A stretch of DNA of 64,000 nucleotides from JBCCGI01 sp039029355 (GTDB lineage: Bacteria; Planctomycetota; UBA1135; GCA-002686595): the NCBI GenBank assembly GCA_039029355.1, contig JBCCGI010000032.1, positions 1 through 64,000 of the forward strand, read 5' to 3'. Shown piece after piece: positions 32,917-41,346 of this stretch. Below the pieces are notes generated by a model, which was not told the origin of the DNA, searched no databases, and worked only from the letters and a program-made list of their open reading frames with translations. A program made the translations under genes and the position numbers. Numbering within the stretch: the first letter of the stretch is position 1; every line of letters starts with the position of its first letter.

Positions 32917-34464
32917 TCAGGGCACGACGTCGAGCTGCAGCGCGTGGGTCACCTTCAACGCGCCCGCGCCGTCGATGTAGAGCTGCTGGTAGTAGTACGT
33001 CTCACCCGCCGAGGCGCCGGCGATCGAGACCGTCTCGGTGTGGGTCGGCCCCGTGACCGGGGCGCCGTTGCAGAGCTCCGTCGGACCGTCGATGAACAGG
33101 CTCTGCCCGCTCGGCGGGAAGGGCGCTCCGACGATCTCCACCAGGAAGCACGGGCCGAAGGCGCAGTAGACCAGCGGCCCGGGCTGCACCAGCTTGGTGG
33201 GCGACAGATGGCAGGACAGCGCCAGCGCTCCGGGGTCCAGGTTGCGCGTGAGCACCTGGACCGACCCCGCCGCCGGAAGCTGCAGGCGCCCGTTGTCGAA
33301 GAACGGGTGGTCCCACAGCGCCGTGGAGCCGCGATGGATGTACCGGTTGGTGTTCGAGAGCTCGGCGATCCAGTTGGCGGTCACCGTGGCGCTGCACGAG
33401 ATCTTGGCGTTGCCCCAGCCCGTAAAGCCGTGGGCCTCCCAGTCCCAGTTGATGTAGTTGAACGCCTTGATGCGCGGATTGGCGTTCAGCATGGCGAGGA
33501 ATGGCACGAACCAGTCCGCCCAGGCGTCCCCCGGCGAGCAGATGCCGCCGCTCGGCAGGTTGGAGGCGCTCGTCTCGGAGATGAAGACCGGCTTCTTGCG
33601 GAAGTCGGCGAAGATCAAGAGGGCGTTCAACTCGATGTTGCCCGGCAGAAGATCGCTCGGCTTGAGCGGATCGAAGCCCAGCCAGTCGACCCACGCATCG
33701 CCGGCGTACCAAAGCGGCTCGCCCTGGGGGGTCGCCAGCAGGAGGTCGTCCCCCGAGTTGGGCCCCGCGCACTGGATGAAGGCCGCGTCCACGCCCTCGT
33801 CGCGCAGCGTGTCCACGATGTAGCGATACGAGTCGATGTACGCGGCGCCCTGGGTGTAGCCCTTCTCCGGGGCCTCGAACCCGGGCCGGACGAACATCGG
33901 CGCGTTGAACGCGGCGAGCGTCTTCGCCAGCTCCGCCAGCTCCATGTCGAGGGCCCCCTGGGGCAGCACCTGATCGGGCACGAGCGTGGTCCCCTGATAC
34001 GTGAAGGGGCTGAACGAGATCGAGACCTCGGGCATCGCGCCGGACGCCTTCTGGGCGTTCAGCCAGGTGCGCAGCGGCAGGATCTTGTCCGTGAGGATCG
34101 CCTGGAAGTTCTGGGGCGTGGGGTTGGCCCACCACTCGACCGTCTTGCGCTCGGCGATCGTGTAGTAGTACTTGTTCACGAGCGGCAGGATGTTGCTCGT
34201 GGGCCCCAGGCTCTGGATGTAGTCGAGGTAGTCCGGGTCGTCGGCGGAGCCGCCGATCGTCTGCCCGCCGCCGTGCAGGATCATCCCGTCCGGCGGCTCG
34301 AACTTCGCGCCGTCGTGCGCGATCGCACTCGTGCCGCAGAGGGCGACGAGGGCCAGCTGGAGGGCGCCTTGCCGGCTCCTCTTCACGAGGCTGCTCCAGT
34401 TCACGAGGCTGCTCCGGGGACGGCGCGGCGTGATCTCGACGGTTTCGGCGTGTCTGTGGGTCAT
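32917..34464 (-). CDS. Secreted GH26-like glycoside hydrolase
   Basis: Exported 515-residue protein. After a basic N-terminus and signal-type segment (ALQLALVALCGTSAIA) comes a TIM-barrel region. It has MFVRPGFEAPEKGY, WYAGDAWVDWLGFDPLKPSD and KPVFISETSASN, which correspond to the acid/base Glu strand, the conserved W-x-P/A-GD-x-YVDW segment and the nucleophile Glu strand of family 26 beta-mannanases and relatives. A second beta-sandwich domain follows (about 385-515). The true substrate is uncertain. ATG 34464 has GGAG only 3 nt away, so a start slightly further in is possible. It is the only gene of its transcript. Confidence 0.7.
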   Translation of the reverse strand: MTHRHAETVEITPRRPRSSLVNWSSLVKRSRQGALQLALVALCGTSAIAHDGAKFEPPDGMILHGGGQTIGGSADDPDYLDYIQSLGPTSNILPLVNKYYYTIAERKTVEWWANPTPQNFQAILTDKILPLRTWLNAQKASGAMPEVSISFSPFTYQGTTLVPDQVLPQGALDMELAELAKTLAAFNAPMFVRPGFEAPEKGYTQGAAYIDSYRYIVDTLRDEGVDAAFIQCAGPNSGDDLLLATPQGEPLWYAGDAWVDWLGFDPLKPSDLLPGNIELNALLIFADFRKKPVFISETSASNLPSGGICSPGDAWADWFVPFLAMLNANPRIKAFNYINWDWEAHGFTGWGNAKISCSATVTANWIAELSNTNRYIHRGSTALWDHPFFDNGRLQLPAAGSVQVLTRNLDPGALALSCHLSPTKLVQPGPLVYCAFGPCFLVEIVGAPFPPSGQSLFIDGPTELCNGAPVTGPTHTETVSIAGASAGETYYYQQLYIDGAGALKVTHALQLDVVP

Positions 34465-34586
34465 GGGCTCCTTCTACCTGCGTGGACAAACGGTGAATCG
34501 CAACCGGGGCGGGCTTGTCGCCTGCGGGTAGGAATGGCCGCTTCCGTCCGAATGGAGTCCAAAAACCGCGCGGAGCGCGGGGCGAC

Positions 34587-37505
34587 TCAGGGCGCCGGGC
34601 GAGCGTCCCACAGCCGGAAGGCGGCCCAGGAGCTCTCCGGTTGGCTCGCGGCGATCGCCGCGCGCTTGGCCTCGGACAGCGCCCGCACACGCGTGGCGCC
34701 ACCGGCGAGGTGCCCGTAGAACCGGACCATCAGGTCGCGCGAGGCTCCGTCCGCAACCGGCCAGCCGGCGGCGATCACCGCGCCCGCCCCCGCCATCAGG
34801 GCCGCCCGCGACAGCGAGCTCGCGCCCTCCACCGACGAGAGCGCGCCGGCGCCGGTGTCGCACCCCGACAGCACGCAGAGCTCGACCCGCAGGTCGAGCA
34901 GGGCGAGCTCGCGTGCGAACAGGTCGCCGTCTTCCAGCGGGGGCGAGGCGGCCAGCAGCAGGCGCGAGAGCGGCGGCGCCGCGGCGTTGGCGTCCCCGTG
35001 GCAGGCGAGGTGGAGAATCCCCGCCCGCAGACCCGAGCGGGCCTTGAGGTTCGACTCGCTGGCCTGCTCCTGCAGGAGCACCTCGAAGCGCTCTCCGACG
35101 AGCGTCTCGCGCTCCGGGGTCCCGCCGGCGGAGAGGCGCGCGAGCTGGGCGTCGATCTCCGCCCGCTCGGCGTCCACCGCGAAGAGCCGCGCGACCGTCA
35201 GCACCTCCGAGAGGGCGCCGGGGATCGGGGCTTGCTCCGCCGCGACACCGGTCCCGGGGGACACCGCCGGAGAGCGGGCGAAGCCGAGGAACTCGCACGA
35301 CGCCGCGCCGGGAGTTCGTTGCCGGCGCCGCATCTCGCGCAGGAGCGTTCCGGAGTGCACGTAGGCGACGTCGTGACTCCGGATGAGATAGGGCCAGCGG
35401 GCCCGCGGAGCATCGGGGTCGACGTCGCGCGTCAAGAGCGTCTCGAAGGGCAGGTTGGCGAGCTCCCCATGGGCGGCGACCAGCAGCGTTTCCACGCCCG
35501 AAGACGCGCCTTGCCCAAGCACCGGATCCAGCAACCCGGCCCCCAGCTCGCGCAACAGCCGCGCGTCCGGCTCCGCTCCGGCCGAGAGCAACTCGACCAG
35601 CGCTCCGCTGGCGCGCCGGACTGCATCGGCATCGCCGAGGTCGAAGAGCTCGGTCCCGTCGCGGGTCGTCCGCGAGCAGAAGACCGGCTGCCCGTGCCGG
35701 GCGGCGCCCAGCACGAACTCGACCAGCGTGACCCCGGGCGGGATCGCAGCGCGTACCTCGGCGCCGCGGGCGGGCCGCACCGCTCCGCGGCCCGCGGTGC
35801 GCGCGCGCTGCACCAGCGCCGCTTCGCGCTCGCTCGCGATGCGGATGAGGCGTTGGACGTCGCGCCAGGGCTCCCCCCAGACGTCGCCGTCGGCGGCCAG
35901 CGCGGTGCGGCGCTGCGCGAGCTCGTGCTGCTCGCGCTCCAGGGCGCGGAGCTGCGTGGAGATCTCCGGGGAGACCGCGGGGCCCTCGCGCGCCCCGGCG
36001 CGGGCCTCGACCACGTTGAGCCCGTACACCAGCTGGACCGCGCGGTACACGACGTCGCCCAGCGCGTCGAGCTCCTGCCGAGCGACCCCCTCCGCGCGGC
36101 TCAACCGCGCCCAGCTCGCGAAGCACAGGCCGGGCAACTCGTCCAGGCGCGCGCGCACCCCCTCGGAGCTGCTGGGTCCCAGGGCCTGGGCCTGATCCAG
36201 CAGCACCTCCTCCGCCAGGTCGAGGGACTCGGCGAAGCAGTCCAAGGCCTCGCGGTGGCGGCCACGGTCCGCCAGCGCGCGACCCCGCGTCCGGGCGATG
36301 GCGGCGAGAGTCCGCCGGTCGTCGCGCTCCGGCAGACCGGCGGCGGCCCGGTCGAGGCTCGCCAGGGCCTCCTCGGTCTCGCCGAGGGCCACGAGCGCGT
36401 TCGCGCGCTCGAGCTGCGCCTCGGCGAGCTTCCAGCGGTTGCCGGCGTCCGCGAACAGCTCCATCGCTCGCTCGCAGGCGCCTAGGGCCTCGCGCGGCAG
36501 GCCCTGTCGCAGCAGGAGCTGCGCGCGGGTCAGCACGACCCACGCGAGCTGGTCCCCCACGGGTCGCTCCCGCAGGTGCACCTCGGCCACGTCCAGCTCG
36601 CGCAGGGCGGCGCCGACCTGATCCAGGTTTCGCAGCACCATGGCGCGCTGCATCGACACCCGGCCAAGCCCGAAGCTCGCATCGGTCGCCTCGAAGAAGG
36701 TCTGCGCCTGCTCCAGACAAAGCAGGGCCTCGTCGGAACGGCCCAGCGCCGCGAAGTAGATGCCGCGGTTGATGCGCACGTGTGCGGCCGACATGCCGTC
36801 GCCGAGCTCCTCGAACACCCGCAGCGCCCGGACCGAGGCCTCGAGGGCGTCCGAGTAGCGATGGATCACCTCGTAGGCGCCGGACGCATTGGCCGCCGCC
36901 CGAGCCGCGCCGGCGCGCTGCCCGAGCTGGTGGTAGAGGGCTTCTGCGAGCTCGAAGTCGTGCGCCGCGCGGGACGGCTGCGACAGGTAGACCATGCAGG
37001 TGCCGCGGACCAGGGCCGCGTCGGCCAGCGGCTGGAGATCGCCCGGGGCCGCCGCCGCGGTCAGGACCAGATCCAGCTCCGCCGCGGCCGCGTCGTAACG
37101 CTGTAGGGACGCAAGCGCTTGGCCGAGATGGCTGGCCACGGTGCTGCGCAGCGCCGTGTCGCCGGCCCGGTCCGCGGCCCGGGCCGCCTGCTCCAGCACG
37201 GCCGCCGCGTCGCCGTAGCGCTCGGCCTCCTCCAGCAGGATGCCCCAGTCGGCGTCGACGCGGGCCCGGAGCGCGTCGTCGTCCAGCTCATCCGCGAGGG
37301 CGCGGGCCTGTTCGTAGAGGGAGCGGGCGCGCTCCTCTTGACGCGCTTGCCAGGCATCGCGCGCCCGCCTCGACGCTTGCTCGGCGGTCAAGCCGTCGGG
37401 CGCATCGACCTGGGCGCCGGCGGAGAACGCCAGCGACAGGACGGCGAGCAGGAGGAGCGGCAGGGCCTTCCTCCTGCGGGTCGCGGCGGACCGTGAGTCA
37501 GCCAT
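34587..37505 (-). CDS. Exported TPR-CHAT caspase-like protein
   Basis: A 972-residue protein with a Sec signal peptide (residues 1-31, cleavage at AGA/Q). About ten TPR-like helical repeats (45-400) come next, then a helical linker and a C-terminal CHAT peptidase domain. The catalytic pair is present: His836 in ILHLACHGDANAA and Cys882 in ELCVLSGCDTGAG, followed by SLSRAALMAGAGAVIAAGW. The CHAT fold is related to caspases and separase and normally cleaves one specific partner. Here export would place it in the periplasm, unlike the cytoplasmic CRISPR-linked TPR-CHAT protease. It overlaps the upstream membrane-protein gene by 8 nt, making that protein the obvious candidate substrate. Confidence 0.88.
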   Translation of the reverse strand: MADSRSAATRRRKALPLLLLAVLSLAFSAGAQVDAPDGLTAEQASRRARDAWQARQEERARSLYEQARALADELDDDALRARVDADWGILLEEAERYGDAAAVLEQAARAADRAGDTALRSTVASHLGQALASLQRYDAAAAELDLVLTAAAAPGDLQPLADAALVRGTCMVYLSQPSRAAHDFELAEALYHQLGQRAGAARAAANASGAYEVIHRYSDALEASVRALRVFEELGDGMSAAHVRINRGIYFAALGRSDEALLCLEQAQTFFEATDASFGLGRVSMQRAMVLRNLDQVGAALRELDVAEVHLRERPVGDQLAWVVLTRAQLLLRQGLPREALGACERAMELFADAGNRWKLAEAQLERANALVALGETEEALASLDRAAAGLPERDDRRTLAAIARTRGRALADRGRHREALDCFAESLDLAEEVLLDQAQALGPSSSEGVRARLDELPGLCFASWARLSRAEGVARQELDALGDVVYRAVQLVYGLNVVEARAGAREGPAVSPEISTQLRALEREQHELAQRRTALAADGDVWGEPWRDVQRLIRIASEREAALVQRARTAGRGAVRPARGAEVRAAIPPGVTLVEFVLGAARHGQPVFCSRTTRDGTELFDLGDADAVRRASGALVELLSAGAEPDARLLRELGAGLLDPVLGQGASSGVETLLVAAHGELANLPFETLLTRDVDPDAPRARWPYLIRSHDVAYVHSGTLLREMRRRQRTPGAASCEFLGFARSPAVSPGTGVAAEQAPIPGALSEVLTVARLFAVDAERAEIDAQLARLSAGGTPERETLVGERFEVLLQEQASESNLKARSGLRAGILHLACHGDANAAAPPLSRLLLAASPPLEDGDLFARELALLDLRVELCVLSGCDTGAGALSSVEGASSLSRAALMAGAGAVIAAGWPVADGASRDLMVRFYGHLAGGATRVRALSEAKRAAIAASQPESSWAAFRLWDARPAP

Positions 37506-38430
37506 GGGCTGCACGCAGGGCGAGCCATTCGGAGCGCAGCTCGTCCAGCCGCGCCTCGTCCCTCAGGATGCGAGCCGCGCGCGCGGCGATCAGCACGGCG
37601 CGCGCGCGGGAGCGCCCGGTCAGCGACGTGGCCTTGGCCAGCTCGCCGAGGGCGGGCGCGGCGAACCCCGCGTCGACGAGCCGCGCGGCGGCGACCAGGT
37701 GATCCAACCGCGCGTCGCCGGTCGGCTCGAGCTCCGCCAGCAAGGCCTCGACGGCCCCCGGCGGGCGAACCTCGAAGCGGACCCGATCGGACCAATCCAC
37801 GTCCGCGCCCCGGATCCCCACGCTCGCGATCCACTCGCCGGCGGACAGCTCCTCGACCACGCGCGCGCGGCAGACGACGTCGCAGCCGAGCACCTCGGCC
37901 ACCACCTCGCGCCCGGACGTGTCGGTCAGCACCACCGCCAGCGAGCCGACGCCGGCGTCCGGCAGGCCGCCGCGCTCGAAGCGCACCTCCGGCCGCCGCT
38001 CCACGATCGATCCGAGGGGCGCGACGATGCGCGGTCCGCCCGCGGGGGCGGAGCGCAGCGGATCGGGGAGGTCGGAGCCCGGGCCCGCCGGCCGGGAGGC
38101 GCGCTCGAAGTCCAGCGCGAACGGCTCGCGCGGAAAGGACGCCAGCCCGACGCTACGCGCCAGCGTGTCGTGGCGTCCCTGGTCCGCGCCGTCGGCGCTC
38201 CGCAGGAAGACCAGCGTCCCCACGGCCAAGACCGCCGCCGCCGCGGCGATCCAGCCGGCGCGCCTGCGCCGCTCTTCGCGCCGGCCGTCGCGCCCGAGGG
38301 CGGCGAGCGCCGCCCGTCGTTCCCGGGCCTGCTCGGCGGTCTCCGGGGGGCGCAACGCGGCCTGCTGGCGAGCGGCCGCAAGCAGCTCGGCAACCTCGCG
38401 CTCCGCGCCGCGCCGTCGTTCGCGCGTCAC
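37498..38430 (-). CDS. Single-span membrane protein, candidate anti-sigma/CHAT partner
   Basis: A 310-residue protein with one transmembrane segment (about 59-76, preceded by RREERRRR, so the N-terminus faces the cytoplasm). This gives a charged 58-residue helical cytoplasmic part (REVAELLAAARQQAAL) and a ~230-residue periplasmic part with a beta-rich domain (VRFERGGLPDAGVGSLAVVL, two Cys in VLGCDVVCRARV). The periplasmic part ends in TPR-like helices (LDHLVAAARLVDAGFAAPAL). GTG 38430 overlaps the regulator's stop and its own stop overlaps the TPR-CHAT start. Topology and position fit a membrane anti-sigma-type regulator, but no known anti-sigma domain is recognisable. Confidence 0.7.
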   Translation of the reverse strand: MTRERRRGAEREVAELLAAARQQAALRPPETAEQARERRAALAALGRDGRREERRRRAGWIAAAAAVLAVGTLVFLRSADGADQGRHDTLARSVGLASFPREPFALDFERASRPAGPGSDLPDPLRSAPAGGPRIVAPLGSIVERRPEVRFERGGLPDAGVGSLAVVLTDTSGREVVAEVLGCDVVCRARVVEELSAGEWIASVGIRGADVDWSDRVRFEVRPPGAVEALLAELEPTGDARLDHLVAAARLVDAGFAAPALGELAKATSLTGRSRARAVLIAARAARILRDEARLDELRSEWLALRAAHG

Positions 38431-39212
38431 GGCAGGTCCTCCAGGATGCTCTTCAACAAGCCGAGGGCGCGGCGCTCGTGTCGCTCCACGGTCTTGCGGT
38501 GGACGCCCCATTGCGCGGCGAGCGCGACCCGTGTGCGGCCCTCGATGTAGAGCTCGAAGACCAGCGCGTGCAGCTTGGGCTCGCGGGCGCGGAGCCGCTC
38601 AAAGGCGCGCCAGACGCGCTCGGCGGGCGAATCGTCTTCCGCAGGGCCCGCCAGCCCGTCGGCCAAGCCGTCGGTTAGAGCGCCCATGCGGCGGCGGGGC
38701 GAGTACTGCTCGCACGGCGGATCCAGGCGCCGCGGGTTGCTGGCGCCGTCCAGGGCCCGCGGGTACGGGTTCCCGGGGTAGCTACACGCGCGTTCGGCGC
38801 CGAGGTAGTGCGTGCAGTTGCGGCACCTCGTGCGCCCCAGCTCACGGCGCGTGACCAGGCGCGCGTCGTTGAGCACCGCCTGCAGCAGGTAGTGTTGGTT
38901 GAGGCGCTTGGGGCCGCTCCCGCGGGACTTCGACAGCCGCGTCAGCGTCAGCAGCACGTCGGCGCCGTGGGCCGAATCCGACGGCGGCGCGCCGCCGGGC
39001 GCGCGGTGGTAGCGCGCGAGCGCCCGCGCCAGCCAGCCCAGCAGCGGGCAGCCGCTGCGAACCGGCTGGACGATCTCCACCACCCGCGCCGGCGCGATCC
39101 CCCGCGCGACCTCACATCCGCCGGCCGCCGCGTGCAGCGAGCACTCCGCCAGAGAGCACGAGGCCAGCGCGTTTCGCGGGGCGGACAGCGAATTCGTGCC
39201 GGAGGTCTCCAA
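38427..39212 (-). CDS. Cys-rich regulator with sigma-70 region-4-like HTH
   Basis: A 261-residue predicted transcription regulator. The C-terminus (about 196-258) matches the sigma region 4 pattern: helix WRAFERLRAREPKLHALVFE, then ALAAQWGVHRKTVERHERRALGLL as helix-turn-helix. No sigma region 2 is visible. Instead there are two cysteine groups: Cys19, 24, 33 and 55, and Cys130, 133, 143 and 167 (CRNC...ACSYPGNPYP...PPCEQY). These could bind zinc or an iron-sulfur cluster. Start is TTG 39212 with no good ribosome site, so the exact N-terminus is uncertain. It heads the overlapping three-gene cassette with the membrane protein and TPR-CHAT. Confidence 0.65.
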   Translation of the reverse strand: METSGTNSLSAPRNALASCSLAECSLHAAAGGCEVARGIAPARVVEIVQPVRSGCPLLGWLARALARYHRAPGGAPPSDSAHGADVLLTLTRLSKSRGSGPKRLNQHYLLQAVLNDARLVTRRELGRTRCRNCTHYLGAERACSYPGNPYPRALDGASNPRRLDPPCEQYSPRRRMGALTDGLADGLAGPAEDDSPAERVWRAFERLRAREPKLHALVFELYIEGRTRVALAAQWGVHRKTVERHERRALGLLKSILEDLP

Positions 39213-39307
39213 GAGGGGGCAGGGCGCGGCGAGGAGTGGCGACCCGGCCCCATTCTCCCATGCCCGGCGAACATCGGGGGGGCGAGAACGTCAACGCGAG
39301 CGTCCGA

Positions 39308-39733
39308 CTAGTCGGACACGCTCGCCGCGCCCCACTCGAAGCGCACCGGGATGTCGACCTCGGGCCGCAGGCTCTTGTGCACCGGGCAGTGCAGGGCGGC
39401 GCGCTCGAGGATCGTGCGTCCCTTCTCGTCGAGCTCGGCCGCGATCCGGATGACCACGGTCAGGGAACCGATGCGGCGCTCGGGGTCCGCCGCCATGCCC
39501 TTCTCGACCTGCACGGTGCTCCCGACGAGGTCCCAGCCGTGCTTCTCCGCCTGGATCCCCATGATCGTCATCATGCAGGCGCCGAGCGCGGTCGCGACGA
39601 GGTCGGTCGGCGAGAAGGACTCGCCCTTGCCGTGGTTGTCGACCGGCGCGTCGGTCAGCACGGAGGCGCCGGAGGGGCCGTGCGTAGCCCGGCAGCGGAG
39701 GGAGCCGTCGTAGGTGACTTGGACTTGAACCAT
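39308..39733 (-). CDS. OsmC/Ohr-family peroxide-related protein
   Basis: A 141-residue single-domain OsmC-like protein, normally a thiol-dependent reductase of organic hydroperoxides. The two redox cysteines are Cys53 in GACMMTIMG and Cys116 in ALHCPVHKSL, and GKGESFSPTDLVATAL is the family signature before the first. ATG 39733 is preceded by TAAGAT at 6 nt, so the message is probably leaderless. It is a single gene between the regulator cassette and the SGNH hydrolase. Confidence 0.9.
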   Translation of the reverse strand: MVQVQVTYDGSLRCRATHGPSGASVLTDAPVDNHGKGESFSPTDLVATALGACMMTIMGIQAEKHGWDLVGSTVQVEKGMAADPERRIGSLTVVIRIAAELDEKGRTILERAALHCPVHKSLRPEVDIPVRFEWGAASVSD

Positions 39734-39739
39734 CGGCCC

Positions 39740-39745
39740 ATCTTA
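39740..39745 (-). promoter_or_regulatory. Leaderless-type -10 box (TAAGAT)
   Basis: On the minus strand TAAGAT is followed by 6 nt (GGGCCG) and then ATG 39733 of the osmC-like gene. Confidence 0.5.
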
Positions 39746-39768
39746 GGGTCCGGGCCGGCCCGCGTCGC

Positions 39769-41340
39769 TCAGCGGACCTCCGGCAGCTCGAGCACGTCGG
39801 TCAGCACCTCCTCGGGGGAGCCCGGCTCGAAGCCGCGCGGCAGGACCAGCGCCTGCAGCGTCGACGCCGGCCGCGGGCGCTGCGGGTCGAAGCCGGGCAG
39901 GGGCGCGAGGCCGCCCGGGCCGCACTCGATCGACAGCCGGTCGGGCAGCAGCTGCGCCTCGTCGACCAGGACCGCGCCGCGGATCCCCCACCGCCCGCGC
40001 TCGAGCGGCGGCCCGACCGCGATCGAAACGACCGCGCGGTCGCCGGGCCGCGCGTGGAGCAGCGGCGCGCCCGTCCCGTCGAGCACCAGCCGCGGTGGCA
40101 CGAGCGTGACCGCGTCCACAAGCCGGCCGACGCCGCCTGCGGTCTGCACGAGCACATCGCGCCGCCCGCCGGCGTCGCGCGCCACCGTGCCCTCGACCCA
40201 CTCAGCGCCGCGCGTGAGATCGACCAGCGGCCGCCCGCCGAGCAGCACCGCGAGCTCGGCGTCCGGCGCCAGGCCCGCGACGTGGACCCGCAGGCGATCT
40301 CCGCCCAGGGCCGACACCGCTAGCGGCTCGACCGCGATCACCTGGGGCGGCGCCGCGGGAGGAGCGACGCGCCGCGCCCCAAGGCTCGCCGCGGCCAGCG
40401 GCGCGAGCTCGTCGACCACCAGCTCCCAAAGCGGCGGCGCGGGGTGCACGAAGTCCAGGAAGAGCTCGTCGGGCGCGGCGCCCGCGGCGGCGCTGAGCTC
40501 GGCCGCGCTCACCAGCGGCGCGCCGCGGGCCGTGGCCGCGCGGCGGACGCTTCCGCGATCCTCCGCCAGGCGCGGGTGCTCGCGCAGCGTCGCCGGCGGG
40601 TGCGCCGGCAGGACCAGGATCGACGCCGCGCCGGCACTCTCGATCGCGTCCAGCATCCGCCCCACGACGCTCTCGACCTCGCCCGCGGTGAGCCGCGTGC
40701 GCGCCTCGTCGCCGGCCGCGGCCGAGCGCATCAGACGCAGGAGCCGCGAGCGGCCGAACAGGCCGCGCTCCGCTTCGAGCAGCTCGACGTCGCCGCGCCC
40801 GAGCGCCGGAGCCTGGTCGTTCCAGGCGCCGACGTAGAGCACGAAGAGCTCGGGCGACCAGGCCTCGAGCGCCTCCTCGACCACGCGCAGGCTCTGGGCG
40901 CTGGAGTAGCCCGGCACGCCCAGGTTCAACACCTGCAGCGCGCGCGGATCGTAGCCGCGCTCGCCGAGGGCGCGCTCGAGGCGGCGCGGGAGGGTGTCCT
41001 CCACGTCGAGGCCGACGCCGTACACGCACGAGTCGCCGACCACCGCCACGCGCAGCATCCCCGCCGGTGCGGGCTCGGCCGGCCGCCCGCGCCAGGGCCA
41101 CGGCCCGGTGCCGTAGACGCCGGGGTGATCGGGGCGCGCCCGGTAGCCCGGCGCGAGGGCGTAGATGCGGGCGGGGTGCGCCTCGAGCAGCCCGCGCCGC
41201 GCCTCGATCGGGTTCTGGGCCTGGAACGACAGGAACGCGTCGGGCTCGGGGCGCGCGGCGAGCAGCAGCTCGCCGGCGAGCACCGCCACCAGCGCGCTGG
41301 CGACCGCAGCCGCGGCGCGGAGCGTCCTGGACCCGGCCAA
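39769..41340 (-). CDS. SGNH/GDSL hydrolase with C-terminal beta domains
   Basis: A 523-residue, probably exported or membrane-anchored esterase. The hydrophobic N-terminus (AAAAVASALVAVLAGELLLAA) is followed by an SGNH domain. Its four blocks are present: VVGDSCVYG (Ser), NLGVPGYSS (Gly), YVGAWND (Asn) and LFLDFVHP (Asp...His). Beyond residue ~335 lies a beta-rich region of about 190 residues without a recognisable family. TTG 41340 sits seven nucleotides after the amidohydrolase stop, so the two are co-transcribed. It could deacetylate or de-esterify surface glycans, but this is only family-level inference. Confidence 0.82.
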   Translation of the reverse strand: MAGSRTLRAAAAVASALVAVLAGELLLAARPEPDAFLSFQAQNPIEARRGLLEAHPARIYALAPGYRARPDHPGVYGTGPWPWRGRPAEPAPAGMLRVAVVGDSCVYGVGLDVEDTLPRRLERALGERGYDPRALQVLNLGVPGYSSAQSLRVVEEALEAWSPELFVLYVGAWNDQAPALGRGDVELLEAERGLFGRSRLLRLMRSAAAGDEARTRLTAGEVESVVGRMLDAIESAGAASILVLPAHPPATLREHPRLAEDRGSVRRAATARGAPLVSAAELSAAAGAAPDELFLDFVHPAPPLWELVVDELAPLAAASLGARRVAPPAAPPQVIAVEPLAVSALGGDRLRVHVAGLAPDAELAVLLGGRPLVDLTRGAEWVEGTVARDAGGRRDVLVQTAGGVGRLVDAVTLVPPRLVLDGTGAPLLHARPGDRAVVSIAVGPPLERGRWGIRGAVLVDEAQLLPDRLSIECGPGGLAPLPGFDPQRPRPASTLQALVLPRGFEPGSPEEVLTDVLELPEVR

Positions 41341-41346
41341 AGGGGG

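Noticed and set aside
34587..37505. TPR-CHAT as part of a type III-E CRISPR (gRAMP/Craspase) locus
   Set aside because: No Cas7-like effector, Csx30 homologue or CRISPR array is present, and this protein has a signal peptide.
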